Shown here: positions 1-6,534 of the stretch, piece by piece
How the letters are laid out: every line of letters starts with the position of its first letter
Position numbering within the stretch: the stretch's first letter is position 1
From: Enterocloster bolteae
GTDB taxonomy: Bacteria > Bacillota_A > Clostridia > Lachnospirales > Lachnospiraceae
Reading direction: 5' to 3'
DNA: 12,369 nt
Assembly (NCBI GenBank): GCA_021769025.1
Contig: JAETTS010000040.1
Coordinates: 1 to 12,369, forward strand
The notes under the pieces: model-generated
Seen by the model: the letters and a program-made list of their open reading frames with translations, nothing else
The model's database searches: none
What the model was told of the DNA's origin: nothing
Program-made: the position numbers and the translations under genes

Positions 1-1
1 A

Positions 2-523
2 ATCGGCGGAAGTGGAAGTGGAAAATCGGCATATGCAGAAGCGTGTATGGAGACCCTTTCCAAAGGAAAAAGGAAGTACTATCTGGCAGCCATGAAAGTC
101 TATGACAAGGAGGGTGAGAAAAAGGTTGCCAGACACAGGCAGCTTCGGAAAGGGAAGGGATTTGTAACCATCGAACAGAAGACCGATATCGAAAGAGCAC
201 TTGAGAAGATGGAGGACGGGGAGAAGACAGCGTTGCTGGAGTGTGTGTTGAATCTTACTGCCAACGAGATGTTTTCAGAAAACGGGATACAGTCAGAAGC
301 GTCTGTGGCGGAGAAAGTTGTAGACGGGATTCTGGCCCTTAGGATGGGACTGACCCATCTGGTGGTGGTAAGTGGAAATGTGTTTGAGGACGGAACCAGA
401 TATGATGAGACGACGATGGCTTATATACGGGCAGTGGGAAAGATTCATGGAAGTCTGGCAGAACGGGCAGAGAAAGTGGTGGAAGTGGTGGCTGGGATTC
501 CGGTGATTGTGAAGGGAAGCTGA
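2..523 (+). CDS. cobU: CobU, adenosylcobinamide kinase / adenosylcobinamide-phosphate guanylyltransferase (5' end cut by window edge)
   Basis: In the nucleotide-loop part of B12 synthesis, this enzyme phosphorylates the aminopropanol arm of adenosylcobinamide and then transfers GMP to give adenosyl-GDP-cobinamide. The frame is open from base 2, before the first in-window ATG at 47, and its first residues are the P-loop IGGSGSGKS. The gene therefore starts just left of the window, and only about five residues seem to be missing (173 visible; Salmonella CobU has 181). Further family marks are ARHRQ, with the His expected to carry the guanylyl group, FVTIEQ, LLECVLNLTAN, and a C-terminus ending VVEVVAGIPVIVKG. 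Oddity: where classical CobU has NEVGxGIVP, this protein reads SGNVFEDG. That may be a clostridial variant or a local loss of the Glu. The stop lies one base before the cobS start. Family assignment is firm; full bifunctionality is inferred. Confidence 0.93.
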   Translation: MGGSGSGKSAYAEACMETLSKGKRKYYLAAMKVYDKEGEKKVARHRQLRKGKGFVTIEQKTDIERALEKMEDGEKTALLECVLNLTANEMFSENGIQSEASVAEKVVDGILALRMGLTHLVVVSGNVFEDGTRYDETTMAYIRAVGKIHGSLAERAEKVVEVVAGIPVIVKGS

Positions 524-524
524 T

Positions 525-1289
525 ATGCATATTTTAAAGGCAATGGTGATCGCATGTTCTATCTATTCTAAGATTCCGGTTCCCCAGTTTTCGTGGGAAG
601 AGGAAGATATGAGGTATATGCTGTGTTTTTTTCCGTGGGTGGGGGCTGTTATAGGAGCCGGTCTTTTTCTGTGGAACCGGGTATGTGCTTGGGGTCAGAC
701 AGGAAATTTGTGCAGGAGCCTGGGGATGGCAGTGATTCCTCTGCTCATAACAGGGGGATTCCATGTGGACGGATTTATGGACACGATGGACGCATTTCAT
801 TCATACCAGACAAAAGAGAAGAAGCTGGAGATTTTGAAGGATCCTCATATCGGAGCATTTGCAGTAATCATGTTGGGGGTATATGGAATGATCTACCTGG
901 CAGCGGTCTCGGAGATTCAGGACAGGAGGTGTCTGGGAGTGCTGTACGGTGGATTTTTTCTGGCAAGATGCCTAAGTGGGATCGGAGTGGTATGCTTTCC
1001 ATCGGCGAAAAAGGCTGGGATGTTGTATGCTTTCGCAGATGGGGCGCAGAAGCAGAGGGTGAATGGATGGTTGAAAGTTCAGGCAGCGTTTGGAGCCTGC
1101 TGGATGGTGATGGCAGACAGGTGGTCAGCCTTGGCTGGGATCGTTGTAGCTTTAGTGGTATTTTGGAGATACCATCGAAGGTGCATGAAGGAATTGGGAG
1201 GAATTACGGGGGATACAGCTGGCTGGTTCGTGGTAAGGTGTGAGGTGTGGATGGCTGTGGCTGTGGCGGTTATGAGTTGGATGTACTAG
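525..1289 (+). CDS. cobS: CobS, adenosylcobinamide-GDP ribazoletransferase (cobalamin synthase)
   Basis: CobS is an integral membrane enzyme that joins adenosyl-GDP-cobinamide to alpha-ribazole (or its phosphate), the step that completes the cobalamin nucleotide loop. The 254-residue length is normal for the family. Diagnostic motifs are FPWVGAVIGA (36-45), the acidic GGFHVDGFMDTMDAF segment (77-91) expected to bind Mg and substrate, KDPHIGAF (105-112), and GGITGDTAGW (225-234). Hydrophobic stretches at about 65-76, 112-127, 139-156, 187-197, 202-214 and 235-253 fit a multi-pass membrane protein. ATG 525 follows an AAGGGA ribosome binding site (512-517), and the cobU stop is one base upstream, so the two are probably translationally coupled. 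It sits between two CobU-like genes. Confidence 0.95.
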   Translation: MHILKAMVIACSIYSKIPVPQFSWEEEDMRYMLCFFPWVGAVIGAGLFLWNRVCAWGQTGNLCRSLGMAVIPLLITGGFHVDGFMDTMDAFHSYQTKEKKLEILKDPHIGAFAVIMLGVYGMIYLAAVSEIQDRRCLGVLYGGFFLARCLSGIGVVCFPSAKKAGMLYAFADGAQKQRVNGWLKVQAAFGACWMVMADRWSALAGIVVALVVFWRYHRRCMKELGGITGDTAGWFVVRCEVWMAVAVAVMSWMY

Positions 1290-1302
1290 ACATGGAGGAG
1301 AA

Positions 1303-1677
1303 ATGAGACTGATCATCGGAGGATATGCACAAGGGAAATTAGCGTATGTGATCCGAACCTATGGTTTGGATATGGAGGCAGTCCTGGATGGCACTCTGCC
1401 GGAAAAGACAGAGGAGACTTTGGTAGTGAACCACCTGCATACATGGGTGAAACGGAGGATTGCAGACGGAGGAAACCCGGAGGAAGAGATTAAAAGGATA
1501 TTGGAGGACTGTCCCAGATGTATCGTAATCAGTGATGAGGTCGGCAGCGGAATCGTCCCTTTGGAAGCAGAGGAGAGGGCGTACCGGGAGCGAATGGGAA
1601 GAATCCTTGTGAGAATAGCAAAGCAGGCGGAAAGCGTGGAGCGGGTGTTCTGTGGAATAGGGCAGAGAATTAAGTAA
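1303..1677 (+). CDS. Short CobU-like protein (divergent cobinamide kinase/guanylyltransferase homologue)
   Basis: This 124-residue protein resembles the two ends of CobU joined with much of the middle missing. The N-terminus IIGGYAQGKL (4-13) matches the CobU P-loop position, keeping Gly-Lys but with Leu where Ser/Thr normally follows. VISDEVGSGIVP (75-86) matches the classical NEVGxGIVP motif. The end, from MGRILVRIAKQAE to CGIGQRIK, matches the CobU C-terminus. No histidine corresponding to the guanylylated His of CobU is evident. It has a strong GGAGGAG ribosome binding site (1294-1300), begins 13 bases after cobS, and lies two genes from a nearly full-length cobU. It could be a partner subunit, a single-activity kinase or a degenerate paralogue. 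Relationship to CobU is well supported by motifs; the activity is unknown. Confidence 0.75.
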   Translation: MRLIIGGYAQGKLAYVIRTYGLDMEAVLDGTLPEKTEETLVVNHLHTWVKRRIADGGNPEEEIKRILEDCPRCIVISDEVGSGIVPLEAEERAYRERMGRILVRIAKQAESVERVFCGIGQRIK

Positions 1678-1702
1678 GAAGGTTACAGGGGGGAACCGAA
1701 AG

Positions 1703-2680
1703 ATGAAATACCATACAGCTGCATTCATGGGAGGATTTCTGCTGGATATGGCGTTGGGAGATCCCTGCACGCTTCCTCATCCTGTCAGGCTTATGGGCAG
1801 GATGATCACAAGGATGGAAAGGTGGCTTTTAAGAGGGAGAGAGCAAAGCGATAGGGAGAAACTCTGTCTGGGAGTGTATCTGGTGGTGTTTATGCTTTTG
1901 GGTACGCTGATTGTATCTGCAGGCCTTTTGGCAGGAAGCTATCTGCTCCACCCATATGTTGGAGTTGCGATGGAAACGATTATGACGTACCAGCTTTTTG
2001 CTGCCAAATGCCTGAAGACAGAGAGCATGAAAGTCTGTAAAGCCTTACAACAAGGTGACACAGAGAAAGCCAGGCAGGCAGTTTCCATGATTGTAGGGAG
2101 AGACACGGCCTGCCTGGATGAAGAGGGGATTGTCAGAGCAGCCATTGAAACCGTGGCGGAGAATACTTCCGACGGGGTGGTGGCACCGATGTTCTATACA
2201 GCATTAGGGGGCCCTGTACTGGGATTTTTGTATAAGGCGGTAAATACAATGGATTCCATGGTTGGATATAAGAATGAGAGATATCTGTTTTTTGGAAGAG
2301 CTGCCGCCAGGCTGGATGATGTTGTCAATTATCTTCCGGCAAGAATCAGCGCCTGGCTGATGATCGCAGCGTCTTTTCTGGCAGGAAAGGAATGTTCCGG
2401 AAGGCGGGCGGTTCGTATCTACAGGAGAGACAAGGGAAACCATACAAGCCCTAATTCGGCACAGACGGAGGCCGTATGTGCAGGGGCCCTGGGGCTTCGG
2501 CTTGCAGGAGATGCCGTCTATTTTGGGAAGGTAGTAAAGAAGCCATATATCGGAGACAATCTGCGCAGGGCACAATGGGAAGACATCAAGGGGGCGAATA
2601 AACTGATGATCATTACTGCCTGGCTTGGGGAAACCATATGCGCTGCTGTCATGTTATGGATACAATTTTACATTCGGTGA
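1703..2680 (+). CDS. cbiB: CbiB, adenosylcobinamide-phosphate synthase
   Basis: CbiB is a membrane enzyme that attaches aminopropanol or its phosphate, the latter made by CobD, to the f-propionate of adenosylcobyric acid to give (adenosyl)cobinamide (phosphate). Length (325 residues) is typical. Family motifs are LLDMALGDP followed by PHPVRLMGR (about 13-33), GRDTACLDEEGIVRAAIETVAENTSDG in the centre (in part), VNTMDSMVGYKNERY, and FGRAAARLDDVVNYLPAR. Hydrophobic segments near 55-82, 165-180, 210-224 and 300-323 fit a polytopic protein. The start follows an AGGGGGG site (1687-1693), 25 bases after the short CobU-like gene. The neighbour cobD supplies its substrate. Confidence 0.95.
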   Translation: MKYHTAAFMGGFLLDMALGDPCTLPHPVRLMGRMITRMERWLLRGREQSDREKLCLGVYLVVFMLLGTLIVSAGLLAGSYLLHPYVGVAMETIMTYQLFAAKCLKTESMKVCKALQQGDTEKARQAVSMIVGRDTACLDEEGIVRAAIETVAENTSDGVVAPMFYTALGGPVLGFLYKAVNTMDSMVGYKNERYLFFGRAAARLDDVVNYLPARISAWLMIAASFLAGKECSGRRAVRIYRRDKGNHTSPNSAQTEAVCAGALGLRLAGDAVYFGKVVKKPYIGDNLRRAQWEDIKGANKLMIITAWLGETICAAVMLWIQFYIR

Positions 2681-2724
2681 CCGAGGATACCTTACAATCA
2701 CAAGACAAAAAGCGCAACAGGAAA

Positions 2725-2729
2725 AGGAG
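2725..2729 (+). promoter_or_regulatory. Ribosome binding site deciding the cobD start
   Basis: AGGAG lies 7 bases before ATG 2737. The reading frame is open further upstream to an ATG at 2638, inside cbiB, but that extension (rich in charged and polar residues) has no comparable site and does not look like the family. The 2737 start gives a protein beginning at the usual CobD N-terminus. Confidence 0.75.
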
Positions 2730-2736
2730 TACGCCA

Positions 2737-3786
2737 ATGAACATCATTCACGGAGGAGATATCTACAGGAATCAGGTAGAGATGGACTTCTCAATCAATA
2801 TCAATCCTCTGGGCATGCCAAAAGCCGTAGCGGACTCCCTCTGTCAGGCCGTAGAAAAATCTGTCAGATACCCGGATCCTTTATCAGAGAATCTAAAAAA
2901 AGCAGTCAGTGCGATGTTCCAGAGAGAACACAAGTGGACTATTCCACAGGATAACTTACTCTTCGGAAACGGAGCTTCAGAGCTTTTTATGGCAATCATC
3001 CATGGCATAAAGCCAGACAAAACCATCATCCCTATTCCTTCTTTTTATGGCTACCAACATGCCGCACAGGCAGGAGAAGGAGAAATCATCTTTTACGAAG
3101 GAGGACTTAAAGAAGATTCCTTTCTCCGGATATTGGCTGACAAGCCAGATCTGCTGTTTTTGGCCAATCCCAACAATCCTACAGGAAAGCTGATAGGGAG
3201 GCAACACCTGATCTCGCTTTTACATCTCTGCAAGGAAAACAACATCACAGTCATCCTGGACGAATGCTTTGCCCCTTTCTGTAATGAAGAATGTTCAATG
3301 ATTCCTGCAATTCAGCAGTTTAACAATGTGATCATCATACGAGCATTTACCAAATTGTATGCCATACCAGGGGTTCGTCTGGGCTTTTTGGTATGCTCCA
3401 ATCCGCTGCTTGTGGAAGCTATCCGAAATCAGCTTCCGGAATGGAATCTTTCCTGTTTTGCCCAGGAGGCAGGAATCGCGTGTGCCAGTCTGGAAGGGTT
3501 TGCCACACAGACCGCCGCCTATGTAAAGGCCCAACGGGACATGTTGCAGTCTGGCTTAAAGAAGGAAGGATTCACTGTCTTTACCAGCAGCGCCAATTTT
3601 ATTCTGGTGTACACCGAGATTCCTCTCTACCAGCTGTTGCTGGGGCGAGGAATCCTGATTCGGGACTGTGAAAACTTTCGGGGATTAAAAAAAGGATTTT
3701 ACCGGATTGCAGTAAAGACCAGAGAAGAAAATGAAACCTTACTAAAAAGAATCGGAGAAATAAATCAGACATGGAACATAAGATAG
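2737..3786 (+). CDS. cobD: CobD, L-threonine-O-3-phosphate decarboxylase (PLP-dependent, histidinol-phosphate aminotransferase-like)
   Basis: The protein makes (R)-1-amino-2-propanol O-phosphate for CbiB. It is a fold-type I PLP enzyme of 349 residues. HGGDIY (5-10) and NINPLGMP (21-28) are typical of the CobD N-terminus. GNGASELF (78-84 area), ANPNNPTGK (143-151), LDECFAPF (174-181), and FTKLYAIPGVRLGF (204-217, with Lys206 the expected PLP Schiff-base lysine) give the standard aminotransferase order. I chose ATG 2737 over the longer 2638 frame because of its ribosome binding site and family fit. Its base composition differs from the genes before it: the coding strand is C-rich where cobU-cbiB are G-rich. 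It overlaps cbiC by 16 bases. A histidinol-phosphate aminotransferase role is less likely given the CbiB neighbour and the ININP segment. Confidence 0.92.
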   Translation: MNIIHGGDIYRNQVEMDFSININPLGMPKAVADSLCQAVEKSVRYPDPLSENLKKAVSAMFQREHKWTIPQDNLLFGNGASELFMAIIHGIKPDKTIIPIPSFYGYQHAAQAGEGEIIFYEGGLKEDSFLRILADKPDLLFLANPNNPTGKLIGRQHLISLLHLCKENNITVILDECFAPFCNEECSMIPAIQQFNNVIIIRAFTKLYAIPGVRLGFLVCSNPLLVEAIRNQLPEWNLSCFAQEAGIACASLEGFATQTAAYVKAQRDMLQSGLKKEGFTVFTSSANFILVYTEIPLYQLLLGRGILIRDCENFRGLKKGFYRIAVKTREENETLLKRIGEINQTWNIR

Positions 3787-4445
3787 AATCTCTCCTGCCA
3801 GAGGAGATTGAACAGAAAAGTTTTGAGATTCTTTCACAGGAACTTTCAAAAAAAGGCATCCATATCCCCCCAGACCAGGAGCCAATCACAAAACGGGTGA
3901 TCCACACCACTGCAGATTTCGATTATGGGGAAACCATGATGTATTCCAGGCAAGCGCCGGCCATCGCCATACAGCTTCTTTTGGATGGGGCCCACATTGT
4001 GACAGACACCAATATGGCCTTTGCCGGGATCAATAAAAGAGCGCTGGCCAGACTGGGAGGACAGGCCCACTGCTTTATGGCAGACGAAGATGTGGCCAGG
4101 TTGGCAAGGGAGAGAGGAGCTACCCGTGCCGCTGTCAGCATGGAGAAGGCAAAGGCTATCCGGGGCCCTGTCATATTTGCCATAGGAAATGCCCCAACGG
4201 CCCTGATTCAGCTTCACAAAATGATAGAGGAGGGCCAGTATACCCCAGCCTTTATCATCGGGGTTCCTGTAGGCTTTGTGAATGTGGAGGTTGCGAAAGA
4301 ACAAATCATGGAGGCTACGGTTCCTTATATTGTAAATAAGGGAAGAAAAGGGGGGAGCAGCATCGCAGCGGCAATCTGCAATGCACTTCTCTATGAGGCA
4401 ATACAGAAGCTGACGTGCTGTCCCTTAACTTCGCCAGAGAGGTGA
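3771..4445 (+). CDS. cbiC: CbiC, cobalt-precorrin-8 methylmutase
   Basis: CbiC moves the methyl group from C-11 to C-12 of cobalt-precorrin-8 to give cobyrinate, the last step of ring synthesis before amidation. The 224-residue size is normal. RVIHTTADFDY (42-52) carries the expected catalytic histidine (His45). VTDTNMAFAGI, AIGNAPTAL, IIGVPVGFVNVEVAKE and KGRKGGSSIAAAICNALL are strong family segments. The start lies inside the cobD 3' end (16-base overlap), with only a distant GGAG (3754-3757, 13 bases before ATG), so translation probably depends on coupling to cobD. The next gene, cbiD, starts 8 bases after its stop. Confidence 0.95.
   Translation: MEHKIESLLPEEIEQKSFEILSQELSKKGIHIPPDQEPITKRVIHTTADFDYGETMMYSRQAPAIAIQLLLDGAHIVTDTNMAFAGINKRALARLGGQAHCFMADEDVARLARERGATRAAVSMEKAKAIRGPVIFAIGNAPTALIQLHKMIEEGQYTPAFIIGVPVGFVNVEVAKEQIMEATVPYIVNKGRKGGSSIAAAICNALLYEAIQKLTCCPLTSPER
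4438..4445 (+). promoter_or_regulatory. Ribosome binding site deciding the cbiD start
   Basis: AGAGGTGA, overlapping the cbiC stop codon, lies 8 bases before ATG 4454. The frame also has a GTG at 4415, but that start would add 13 residues without family support, whereas 4454 places the conserved YGFTTGSCA motif at the expected third residue. Confidence 0.65.
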
Positions 4446-4453
4446 GACAAGAT

Positions 4454-5611
4454 ATGAGATATGGGTTTACCACTGGAAGCTGCGCAACAGCGGCCGCCGC
4501 CGCTGCCGCCTATATGTTGCTTACAGGAGAAAAGAAGGAAGAGATTACCATCAAGACACCTAAAGGCCTCCTCTATACAGCCAAACTTCTGGACATCTGC
4601 TGTCAGGAGGCAAAGGTCAGCTGTGCCGTGGAGAAGGATGGAGGCGATGACCCGGATGTCACTACGGGAATGCGAATCTATGGGGAGGTTTCATATATGC
4701 CACCCTCACCCTGCGCCGAAGCCGGCCAGGAAGCCAGAACCGTGAACCAGGAGATGACAGAAAAACCTGGAAAAGAGGTATTTATAGAGATCGATGGAGG
4801 CGTTGGCATAGGCAGAGTCACAAAGCCTGGACTTGACCAGCCAGTGGGACATGCAGCTATTAATCGGATCCCCCGGCAGATGATTGAACAGGAAGTGCGA
4901 AAGGTCTGCAGTCTGGCAGATTATAAAGGCGGTTTGAAGATCCTTATCTCCTCTCCAGAAGGCGAGCGCCTGGCTGCACAGACATACAATCCCAGGCTGG
5001 GGATCGTGGGAGGGATCTCCATATTAGGAACCAGTGGAATCGTGGAGCCTATGAGCAGACAGGCCATCTTAGACACCATTCGGGTGGAACTAAGCCAGCG
5101 GCGGGCAGAAGGCTACAACAATGTAGTCGTGTCACCGGGAAACTATGGGGCAGACTTCATGATGAAAACATACGGTTACGATTTGGATAAAAGCGTGAAA
5201 TGCAGCAATTTTATTGGCAATACCATAGATATGGCAGTAGAATTGGGATTCCAGAAGCTTCTTCTGGCTGGCCATATAGGAAAGTTGATCAAGGTGGCCG
5301 GAGGGATCATGAATACCCATTCCAGAGAAGCGGACTGCAGAATGGAGATTTTGGCCTCCTTCGCCATCCGGGAAGGCGTGACATCAGAGCAGGCCTTGAG
5401 AATCCTGGAATGTGTTACCACCGAGGAGGCAGTCCGGATCTTGGCAGACAGTAAAAAACTGACACCGGTGATGAAGGATGTGGCAGAGAGCGTCTGTTAC
5501 CATCTGGAGCGGCGGGGAAATAAAAAACTGCAGGCAGACTGTATTTTATATACCAATGAATTTGGAGAACTGGCAAAAAGCAAGGGGGCACAAACATGGT
5601 TTACTTTGTAG
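4454..5611 (+). CDS. cbiD: CbiD, cobalt-precorrin-5B (C1)-methyltransferase
   Basis: CbiD methylates C-1 of cobalt-precorrin-5B using S-adenosylmethionine, a step specific to the anaerobic pathway and so a good marker for it. The protein has 385 residues. YGFTTGSCATAAAAAAA (3-19), KDGGDDPDVTTG, GIGRVTKPGLDQPVGHAAINRIPR, ISILGTSGIVEPMS, VVSPGNYGADF, and KCSNFIGNTIDMAVELGFQKLLLAGHIGK (in part) are all in family order. Oddity: between GEVSYM (77-82) and EVFIEIDGG (108-116) there is a roughly 25-residue polar, Pro/Glu-rich stretch longer than the linker I expect in CbiD. Its last 16 bases overlap cbiF. Confidence 0.95.
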   Translation: MRYGFTTGSCATAAAAAAAYMLLTGEKKEEITIKTPKGLLYTAKLLDICCQEAKVSCAVEKDGGDDPDVTTGMRIYGEVSYMPPSPCAEAGQEARTVNQEMTEKPGKEVFIEIDGGVGIGRVTKPGLDQPVGHAAINRIPRQMIEQEVRKVCSLADYKGGLKILISSPEGERLAAQTYNPRLGIVGGISILGTSGIVEPMSRQAILDTIRVELSQRRAEGYNNVVVSPGNYGADFMMKTYGYDLDKSVKCSNFIGNTIDMAVELGFQKLLLAGHIGKLIKVAGGIMNTHSREADCRMEILASFAIREGVTSEQALRILECVTTEEAVRILADSKKLTPVMKDVAESVCYHLERRGNKKLQADCILYTNEFGELAKSKGAQTWFTL

Positions 5612-6348
5612 GTGCAGGAAGCGGCGCAGCTGACCTGATCACGGTTCGGGGAATGAGGCTCCTTGGTCAGGCGGATATCATCCTCTATGCCGGCTCTCTG
5701 GTCAATCCACAGCTTCTTGATTATGGGAAACAAGAATGTGAAACATATAACACAGCCCAAATGACTTTGGAAGAGATCCTGAAGGTTATGAAAGAAGGAG
5801 AGAGGAACAAGAAAACCATCGTCCGCCTGCATTCCGGAGATCCAAGTATCTACGGAGCCGTGCGAGAGCAGATGGATGAGTTGGACAAAGCAGGAATTCC
5901 CTTCGAAAGCTGCCCGGGAGTCAGCGCATGTTTTGGGGCAGCATCCTCCCTGAACCTGGAGTACACCTTACCAGGTATATCCCAGACTTTAATCATCACC
6001 AGAATGGAAGGAAAAACCAAAGTATCAGAAAGCGAAAGCATCGAAAGCCTTGCGGCACATCATGCGTCCATGGCCATCTACTTAAGCACAGGCATGCTAA
6101 AAGAATTAAGCAAACGGCTCATAGCCGGAGGATATCACCATAAAACTCCTGCGGCATTAATCTACAAAGCAACCTGGCCAGAAGAAAAAACCTGCCTCTG
6201 TACCGTAGATACGTTATATGCTACCGCATGCAAGAACCACATCACAAAAACAGCCCTGGTCTTAGTAGGAGATGTCATCCGCTGCAGCAATTACCAACGC
6301 TCCAGGCTATATGCAGCAGATTTCCCGACAGAATACCGAAAAGTATAG
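5596..6348 (+). CDS. cbiF: CbiF, cobalt-precorrin-4 (C11)-methyltransferase
   Basis: CbiF methylates C-11 of cobalt-precorrin-4. It belongs to the class III (tetrapyrrole) SAM methyltransferases. The glycine-rich GAGSGAADLIT (6-16), ADIILYAGSLV, the HSGDPSIYGA segment (79-88), PGVSACFGAAS (107-117), and the C-terminal YQRSRLY are characteristic of CbiF/CobM rather than CbiH or CbiL. Length (250 residues) is normal. ATG 5596 lies inside the cbiD 3' end after an AAGGGGG site (5582-5588). Its stop is followed by the only long gap in the operon before cbiG. Confidence 0.95.
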   Translation: MVYFVGAGSGAADLITVRGMRLLGQADIILYAGSLVNPQLLDYGKQECETYNTAQMTLEEILKVMKEGERNKKTIVRLHSGDPSIYGAVREQMDELDKAGIPFESCPGVSACFGAASSLNLEYTLPGISQTLIITRMEGKTKVSESESIESLAAHHASMAIYLSTGMLKELSKRLIAGGYHHKTPAALIYKATWPEEKTCLCTVDTLYATACKNHITKTALVLVGDVIRCSNYQRSRLYAADFPTEYRKV

Positions 6349-6412
6349 AGAAGAATCGTGTAGCAAAATACCAACAATAACCGTTCGTTATCCTTCATCC
6401 GTCAGAGACAAC

Positions 6413-6452
6413 GTAGCCCGGAGAAGGAGTTATACACTCTTCTTCAGGGTAC
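6413..6452 (+). other. Stem-loop A upstream of cbiG
   Basis: The helix is GTA 6413-6415 with TAC 6450-6452, CCC 6417-6419 with GGG 6447-6449, and GGAGAAG 6420-6426 with CTTCTTC 6439-6445 (one G-U pair). G6416 and A6446 are bulged, and the loop is 12 bases. That is 13 base pairs. It is not followed by a T-tract, so it is not a standard terminator. Confidence 0.55.
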
Positions 6453-6453
6453 T

Positions 6454-6511
6454 TGAAGACCATCGGTACTTAGGCGCTGTCTTTTGGCGCCTTATGTACC
6501 GCTATGCTTCA
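6454..6511 (+). other. Stem-loop B upstream of cbiG
   Basis: This is a long imperfect hairpin: TGAAG 6454-6458 with CTTCA 6507-6511, CAT 6461-6463 with ATG 6504-6506, CGGTAC 6464-6469 with GTACCG 6496-6501, and AGGCGC 6472-6477 with GCGCCT 6487-6492. A small internal loop and bulges separate the helices, and the apical loop is 9 bases. There are about 20 pairs in all. It ends 24 bases before the cbiG start and has no downstream T-run, so control of cbiG translation, mRNA processing or a palindromic repeat are more plausible than termination. Confidence 0.6.
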
Positions 6512-6534
6512 CATTATAAATCATTAGGAGAACC

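Larger units (their letters stand above)
6349..6534 (+). other. Intercistronic gap between cbiF and cbiG with predicted RNA structure
   Basis: This is the only gene gap over 60 bases in an otherwise tightly packed operon. I see no credible coding sequence: the frame running through it from inside cbiF translates to unconserved-looking sequence and overlaps the cbiG start. The first part (6349-6412) holds a small 5-bp hairpin (ATAAC 6377-6381 with GTTAT 6387-6391). The second part (6413-6511) is almost entirely two adjacent stem-loops, listed separately. A ribosome binding site (AGGAG, 6526-6530) follows for cbiG. A weak TATAAA (6515-6520) has no good -35 and would place a transcript start at the ribosome binding site. 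The region may be a structured leader, an attenuator or processing site, or a small palindromic repeat insertion; I do not recognise it. Confidence 0.6.

Noticed and set aside
593..1243. 216-codon plus-strand open frame overlapping cobS
   Set aside because: It is the shifted frame of cobS. The cobS frame has all the CobS motifs and a ribosome binding site; the shifted product resembles nothing I know.
2625..2954. 109-codon plus-strand frame across the cbiB-cobD junction
   Set aside because: It overlaps the end of cbiB and the start of cobD in a different frame and has no family features.
6492..6520. Promoter for cbiG (TTATGT and TATAAA, 17-base spacing)
   Set aside because: The -35 matches poorly, both boxes fall in or beside stem-loop B, and the start site would lie on the ribosome binding site.
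6349..6534. Cobalamin riboswitch in the cbiF-cbiG gap
   Set aside because: The gap is about the right size, but no B12-box (GCCACTG-like) core or the usual conserved helix sequences could be found. The stems seen do not match that fold.
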